The position numbers were made by a program, and so were the translations under genes. From Saccharomonospora azurea NA-128 (GTDB lineage Bacteria; Actinomycetota; Actinomycetes; Mycobacteriales; Pseudonocardiaceae): a stretch of 64,000 nt of DNA. How positions within the stretch are numbered: the stretch's first letter is position 1; each line of letters starts with the position of its first letter. Location: positions 1,480,900 through 1,544,899 of the forward strand of contig NZ_CM001466.1 of NCBI RefSeq assembly GCF_000231055.2. Direction: 5' to 3'. The notes under the pieces are model-generated. The model made no database searches. It was not told the DNA's origin and worked only from the letters and a program-made list of their open reading frames with translations. Of the stretch, positions 59,703 to 64,000 are shown one piece after another.

Positions 59703-60437
59703 CTAGGGGGAGGCTAAACCTCGGCCGCCGAGCAACGCGGTTCCGACACGCACACACGTCGAGCCGTACGCGATGGCCTTATCCAGATCACCACTCATAC
59801 CCGCCGAGATCTCCGTGGCCTCCGGATGATCTTTTCGCAGCATCTCGGAGATGGAGGCTAGCCGTTCGAAGGCCGGTTCGGGGTCCACTCCGAGGGGCGC
59901 GACGGCCATCACACCGCGCAAGTGGAGAAGATCACTCTGCCGGGCGATTGCGTCCGCGAGTTCACTAAGATCATCGACAGGGCAGCCGCCGCGCGACGGA
60001 TCGTCGTCAAGGCTGGCCTGGACGAGCACGTCGAGAGGTCGATCCCGCTCGCCGGCGTCCAGTGCCGCCCGCACCGCCTTGGTGAGCGCGCCGGCCAGTC
60101 GGAGGGAGTCCACCGACTGCACCTCCGCGGCCCAGCGCGCCACCGACCGCGCCTTGTTGCGCTGAAGCTGCCCGAGCATGTGCCACCGCACGTCGGCTTC
60201 CGGGCGAAGCCGCGCGACCTCGTCGACCTTCCCGGCGGCCTCCTGAACGCGATTCTCGCCGAGCTCACGCACGCCGAGGTCGGCCAGCAACGCGGCGTCC
60301 GACGCCGGGAACGTCTTGGTCACGGCGATCAGGCGCACCTCGTCCGGCGACCGCCCGGCCTGCCGGCACGCCGACGCCACCCGCTCGGTCACCTCGCGCA
60401 GCGACGCCGCGAGCTCCTCGTAACGCTGGTTGTTCAC
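59703..60437 (-). CDS. yggS: PLP homeostasis protein YggS
   Basis: A 244-residue (or slightly longer) PLP-binding barrel protein. [14 protein letters not shown] holds the PLP Lys, ENRVQEA and [12 protein letters not shown] follow, and [25 protein letters not shown] is at the end. It controls free PLP levels. I chose the GTG that overlaps the pgeF stop (GTGA); an ATG at 60449 is an alternative. Confidence 0.92.
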   Translation of the reverse strand: MNNQRYEELAASLREVTERVASACRQAGRSPDEVRLIAVTKTFPASDAALLADLGVRELGENRVQEAAGKVDEVARLRPEADVRWHMLGQLQRNKARSVARWAAEVQSVDSLRLAGALTKAVRAALDAGERDRPLDVLVQASLDDDPSRGGCPVDDLSELADAIARQSDLLHLRGVMAVAPLGVDPEPAFERLASISEMLRKDHPEATEISAGMSGDLDKAIAYGSTCVRVGTALLGGRGLASP

Positions 60438-61159
60438 TGCTCCATCCATGTGACGGCCGCGATCCTTCCCGTCGGCGCACTCCTGCGGTGACTGAACAGG
60501 GTCTCGTCCTCCATCGTGCACCGCGGGTCCACGCCGATCCTGCCGACACCGAGATCGGCCAGCTGGTTCCACAGTCCCGCTCTCAGGTCGAGCGCGGGCG
60601 TTCCCTTCCTGCTCTTGCACGCACTCCCGGGCAGGTGGGCCTCGACGTCCTCGGCCATCGGCCCCGGCACCTCGTAGCAGTCGCCGCACACGGCGGGACC
60701 GAGCAGGGCCTCGACACGCTCTGGACGCGCCCCCTGCGAGACCATGACCTCAAGAGCGGCCGGAACGACGCCGACCCGCGCGCCGACCCGTCCAGCGTGC
60801 ACAGCCGCGACCACACCGGCTTCCGGATCACCGAGCAGAACCGGCACACAGTCGGCGACCAGAGCCACGAGAGCGACGCCCGGCGTGGAGGTGACGAGCG
60901 CGTCGGTGGCCTCGGCGGGCTCGGACTCCGTGCCGTCGACGACGGTCACGGTCCGGCCGTGGACCTGCTCCATCCAGGCGAGCCGGTTCTCCGGCAGACC
61001 CAGCTCGGTGGCCAACCGCCGCCGGTTGGCGGCCACCGCGTCGGGGTCGTCGCCGACGTGATCGCCCAGATTGAACGAGTCGAACGGTGGCTTCGACCGT
61101 CCGCCCGCCCTCGTGGTCACCACACGCCGAATGCGCACCCCGCTCAACTCCTTCGACAC
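60434..61159 (-). CDS. pgeF: peptidoglycan editing factor PgeF (laccase-domain)
   Basis: A 241-residue protein of the DUF152/YfiH family. The conserved metal-site residues are visible: the HGRTV near 66, VADCVPVLL near 103, AAVHAGRVG near 118 and CGDCYEV near 158. YfiH/PgeF repairs wrongly made peptidoglycan precursors (Ser for Ala) in E. coli. Directly after ftsZ, as usual. GTG start. Confidence 0.92.
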   Translation of the reverse strand: MSKELSGVRIRRVVTTRAGGRSKPPFDSFNLGDHVGDDPDAVAANRRRLATELGLPENRLAWMEQVHGRTVTVVDGTESEPAEATDALVTSTPGVALVALVADCVPVLLGDPEAGVVAAVHAGRVGARVGVVPAALEVMVSQGARPERVEALLGPAVCGDCYEVPGPMAEDVEAHLPGSACKSRKGTPALDLRAGLWNQLADLGVGRIGVDPRCTMEDETLFSHRRSAPTGRIAAVTWMEQ

Positions 61160-61205
61160 CCGTTCCCTGTCGGCGCCTGCGAGCTTAGCCGCGCGGTGCG
61201 GCGGC

Positions 61206-62519
61206 TCAGCGGCGCATGAAGGGAGGGACGTCGACGTCGTCGTCGGTGGGGTCGTCGTTCACCGGGAACGACCGGCTGGGCAGGCTCCCCTGCGTGCGGT
61301 GCGTCGTGGACGACGTCGGAGACGGCACCGAGTAGCCGCGGGGACCCCCGTGCGCCGACGGCAGCGAACCGGACTGACTGCCCTGCCCCGCCGACGGTGT
61401 CGCCCGCCTCACGACGGGAGGAGTCGGGTTGCCGGCGTCGCCGTGCGACGGGCGGGAGGCTCCGTCGCGCTGGTCGCGCGACGTCCCGGATCCGGATCCA
61501 CCGGACTCCGAGTCGCCACCGGACGAGCTGCGCGTGCCGAAGGTGCCGGGGTCGAGCTTCTTGTGCGTCGGCGCGCCCGCGTCGAACCCTGCGGCGATCA
61601 CGGTGACGCGCACCTCGTCGCCGAGCGAGTCGTCGATGATCGTCCCGAAGATGATGTTCGCCTCGGGGTGGGCGGATTCCTGGACGAGCGAGGCCGCCTC
61701 GTTGATCTCGAAGAGGCCGAGGTCCGAACCACCCGCGATCGAGAGCAACGCGCCGTGGGCGCCGTCCATCGAGGCCTCGAGCAACGGGGAGTTTATGGCC
61801 TTCTCGGCCGCCTGCACCGCCCGTCCCTCGCCCCTCGCGGAGCCGATGCCCATGAGAGCGCTACCCGCACCCGACATCACGCTCTTGACGTCGGCGAAGT
61901 CGAGGTTGATCAACCCGGGCGTCGTGATCAGGTCGGTGATGCCCTGGACACCGGACAGCAGGACCTCGTCCGCCGAACGGAACGCGTCCATGAGGGACAC
62001 ACCGATGTCGCCGAGCTGCAGCAGCCGGTCGTTCGGGATCACGATCAAGGTGTCGCACTCGTTGCGCAGCGCCTGGATGCCGTCCTCGGCCTGCCTCGCC
62101 CGGCGCTTGCCCTCGAACGAGAACGGCCGCGTGACGACGCCGATGGTGAGCGCGCCGAGCTTGCGGGCGATCTGCGCCACGACAGGAGCCCCGCCGGTGC
62201 CGGTACCACCGCCTTCGCCGGCGGTCACGAAGACCATGTCGGCCCCCTTGAGGACCTCTTCGATCTCCTCGCGATGGTCTTCGGCGGCCTTCTGGCCGAC
62301 CTCGGGGGACGCGCCCGCACCGAGGCCCCGCGTGAGCTCGCGGCCGATGTCCAGCTTGACGTCAGCGTCGGACATCAGCAGGGCCTGCGCGTCGGTGTTC
62401 ACCGCGATGAACTCCACGCCCTTCAGGCCGACCTCGATCATGCGATTCACGGCATTCACACCGCCGCCGCCGATTCCGACGACCTTGATCACCGCGAGGT
62501 AATTGTGCGGGGGCGTCAT
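61206..62519 (-). CDS. ftsZ: cell division tubulin FtsZ
   Basis: A 437-residue GTPase. GTP-binding [11 protein letters not shown] near 16, tubulin signature [13 protein letters not shown] near 104, T7 loop NLDFADV near 205. Long disordered linker, then the C-terminal peptide [10 protein letters not shown] which binds SepF. Start [13 protein letters not shown] with SD GGAAGG. Lies before pgeF. Confidence 0.98.
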   Translation of the reverse strand: MTPPHNYLAVIKVVGIGGGGVNAVNRMIEVGLKGVEFIAVNTDAQALLMSDADVKLDIGRELTRGLGAGASPEVGQKAAEDHREEIEEVLKGADMVFVTAGEGGGTGTGGAPVVAQIARKLGALTIGVVTRPFSFEGKRRARQAEDGIQALRNECDTLIVIPNDRLLQLGDIGVSLMDAFRSADEVLLSGVQGITDLITTPGLINLDFADVKSVMSGAGSALMGIGSARGEGRAVQAAEKAINSPLLEASMDGAHGALLSIAGGSDLGLFEINEAASLVQESAHPEANIIFGTIIDDSLGDEVRVTVIAAGFDAGAPTHKKLDPGTFGTRSSSGGDSESGGSGSGTSRDQRDGASRPSHGDAGNPTPPVVRRATPSAGQGSQSGSLPSAHGGPRGYSVPSPTSSTTHRTQGSLPSRSFPVNDDPTDDDVDVPPFMRR

Positions 62520-62735
62520 CGGGTTGCCTTCCTGATCGTGGTGGTGCTGTCGTGCATCGGCGCTGGATCGTCGACGAGCGCGGGCCGATCCGCGAGAACC
62601 CTGAACCTGAAGTCGAGGTCGAGAGTTATGTCAACTACCAACGTTGCTGACGGACCGTAGGCACAGTGCAGCCAGGAATCCAGCAGCCACGCGGCGTGTC
62701 GCAAACGTCTTTCGCCACAACGTGTTTCATCGTGG

Positions 62736-63260
62736 TCACTCCCCGGTCCGCCCGTCGATCAATTCGCGTAGCACGTCCAGGTGACCCGCGTGACGGCCCG
62801 TCTCCTCGATGAGGTGAGTCAGGACGAACCGGACGCTCACCACACCCCCTCGGAACGGCACCTCGTCGTCCAGCTCCCTGTCCGCGGCGATCCGCCTGCT
62901 GCGCTCGCACTGCGCCTCGTACCGGTCGAGCAGCGTCGCCAGGGGCAGGTCGAGCGCTCGGCGGAACTCCGCGTCCGGGTCGGAGGCGAGCGCCTCGGCC
63001 CACCGGTCCGGCTCCCCTGCCAGCACGACCTCGAACCAGTACTGCTCCACGTAGCCGAGATGGCCGACCAACCCCGCCACCGTGGTGAGCTCGCTCGGCA
63101 ACAGGGCCCGGCGTGCCTGCTCGTCGGTCAGGCCGTCGCACTTCCACCGGATCGTCCCGCGAAGGAAGTCGAGGAAGCCGTTCAGGGTCTCGCGCTCCGA
63201 GCCGTTGAGCGGCGGCTCGGGACGCGTGTCGATCTTGCTCACGGCCACACGGTGCCACAT
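62736..63260 (-). CDS. DinB/DUF664 protein
   Basis: A 174-residue four-helix DinB-like protein: PSELTTVAGLVGHLGYVEQYWFE with a metal-type His near the first third, and HLIEETGRHAGHLDVLRELIDG at the end holding the HxxxH ligands. Such proteins include mycothiol-dependent enzymes in actinobacteria, but the substrate is unknown. The start may be GTG 63269 or GTG 63245. It sits between ftsQ and ftsZ, 13 bp after the former, which is not the usual content of this locus. Confidence 0.85.
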   Translation of the reverse strand: MWHRVAVSKIDTRPEPPLNGSERETLNGFLDFLRGTIRWKCDGLTDEQARRALLPSELTTVAGLVGHLGYVEQYWFEVVLAGEPDRWAEALASDPDAEFRRALDLPLATLLDRYEAQCERSRRIAADRELDDEVPFRGGVVSVRFVLTHLIEETGRHAGHLDVLRELIDGRTGE

Positions 63261-63272
63261 GAGCGACACGCG

Positions 63273-64000
63273 TCAGGACACGGTGGGCAGTTCCGGGCTC
63301 GACACGTCGTACACCGTGCCCTCACGGGTCAACAGGACCGCCAGCACCTGGGCCTTCTCCGTGTTCTGTTCCGCGTCGCCCCAGCGCACGATGCGGTCGT
63401 CGGTGAAGTCGAACTCGACCGCTCCCGGCGTGTCCGCCCGCGCGGCCACGACCTGGTCGGCCAGCTCGTCGGGCAACGACGCGAGCACACCCGTCACCGT
63501 GCGCGTCACGTCGTCGGCCGGCCCCGGGTCGAACAGTTCCAGGCGGGGCAGCCCGTCCGGCGGCTCCTCCACGCGCTTGTACGGCACACCCGTCGCGTCG
63601 ACGAGGCGGATCCCACGGTCGTCGTCGTGGTAGGCGACGGCCCTCCGTTCGGTGACGGTGATCGTCAGGGTCGACGGCAGGCTGCGCGTCACCTCCGCCG
63701 TCGCGATGTCGGGCAGCTCGCGGACCCGGGCGGCGACCTCGTCGGCGTCGACCCGCAGCAACGGTTGCTCCTCCGGCACCGCGGCGGCGGAGCGCACCGC
63801 CTGCGCCGCCACCGTGCGGGCGCCGACGACCTCGACCGTGCTCACACCGAGGAACGGCGTGAACCAGAGCAGGTAGCCCAGCGTCACCACCGTGAGGACA
63901 CCGAGCAGGAGGATGCGCCGACGCTGCACCACCTGGCGGCGCGAGCCGCCCCTCGCCCGCTGCGACGCCCTCGACGTCCCGGACTTTCCCGGCTTCCGCG
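63273..64000 (-). CDS. ftsQ: cell division protein FtsQ, 5' part outside
   Basis: A bitopic division protein; the reading continues past the window edge, so the cytoplasmic N-terminus is cut off. Visible: basic segment RRQVVQRRRILLLG, one membrane helix (about 17 residues), POTRA domain (VSTVEVVGARTVAAQAV; LLRVDADEVAARVRELPDIATAEVTRSLPSTLTITVTER) and the beta domain. It links division enzymes in the periplasm with FtsB/FtsL. The stop TGA lies at 63273-63275. Confidence 0.95.
   Translation of the reverse strand, partial: RKPGKSGTSRASQRARGGSRRQVVQRRRILLLGVLTVVTLGYLLWFTPFLGVSTVEVVGARTVAAQAVRSAAAVPEEQPLLRVDADEVAARVRELPDIATAEVTRSLPSTLTITVTERRAVAYHDDDRGIRLVDATGVPYKRVEEPPDGLPRLELFDPGPADDVTRTVTGVLASLPDELADQVVAARADTPGAVEFDFTDDRIVRWGDAEQNTEKAQVLAVLLTREGTVYDVSSPELPTVS

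Overview
The window is high-GC (roughly 70%) actinobacterial chromosome. Gene content and order point to the family Pseudonocardiaceae; a Saccharomonospora-like organism is my best guess, but that is inference. The division cluster (ftsQ, ftsZ, pgeF, yggS, sepF, yggT, wag31), GTG/TTG starts, 4-bp ATGA/GTGA overlaps and a translational ileS T-box are all typical of actinomycetes. I see no tRNA, rRNA, CRISPR array, transposase or integrase.

Layout. 1-4.1 kb: a P-loop NTPase coupled to a membrane partner, then a secreted endonuclease I. 4.2-9.7 kb: a three-gene leftward operon of a GH18 lipoprotein, a very acidic membrane-anchored protein and an unusual three-domain polysaccharide deacetylase/GT2/acyltransferase. 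10-17.6 kb: DUF4383 protein, formaldehyde dehydrogenase-like enzyme, a BNR-propeller/ThiS-like pair, P450, ThiI, a DivIVA-like coiled-coil protein and a DUF1772 protein. 17.7-26.1 kb: a complete leftward activated-methyl cycle operon, metK-adoK-metH-ahcY-metF. 26.1-33.6 kb: the least ordinary part, with about 1.2 kb of non-coding DNA, an unknown protein, two HTH regulators, duplicated tandem operators, IclR and GntR regulators, and an alpha/beta hydrolase divergent from a CGNR regulator with a 29-bp palindrome between them. 33.2-39.7 kb: a STAS protein, a SigF/SigB-type sigma factor and, behind a SigF-type promoter, a molybdenum aldehyde oxidase operon (paoABC-like) with a stress-type SDR and a DUF3140 protein. 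39.8-49.8 kb: hydrogenase-protease-like protein, beta-phosphoglucomutase and GH65 phosphorylase, Ppx/GppA, a sortase fold lacking its catalytic Cys, a DUF885 peptidase, a wHTH protein with eight 10-residue repeats, and DoxX divergent from an ECF41-type sigma factor. 49.8-64 kb: rluD-lspA-antiporter-DUF167-ileS (with T-box) followed by the division genes up to ftsQ, which runs off the right edge.

How the genes work together. MetK makes SAM, AhcY splits the SAH left after methylation, AdoK removes the adenosine, and MetH with MetF-derived methyl-THF remakes methionine. Beta-phosphoglucomutase and GH65 form the usual phosphorolytic disaccharide route. The sigma factor, the promoter GTTTGG-N14-GGGTAA just after it and the stress-type SDR suggest a small general-stress regulon. 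SepF, Wag31 and FtsZ form the septal and polar growth machinery.

Most notable: duplicated tandem operators around an HTH gene, a SigF-type promoter directly behind a SigF-type gene, a STAS protein without the phosphorylatable serine, a Cys-less sortase, the three-domain polysaccharide enzyme, an NTPase with an amyloid-motif-like N-terminus, and the repeat-bearing wHTH protein. None is proven to be a new system from sequence alone.
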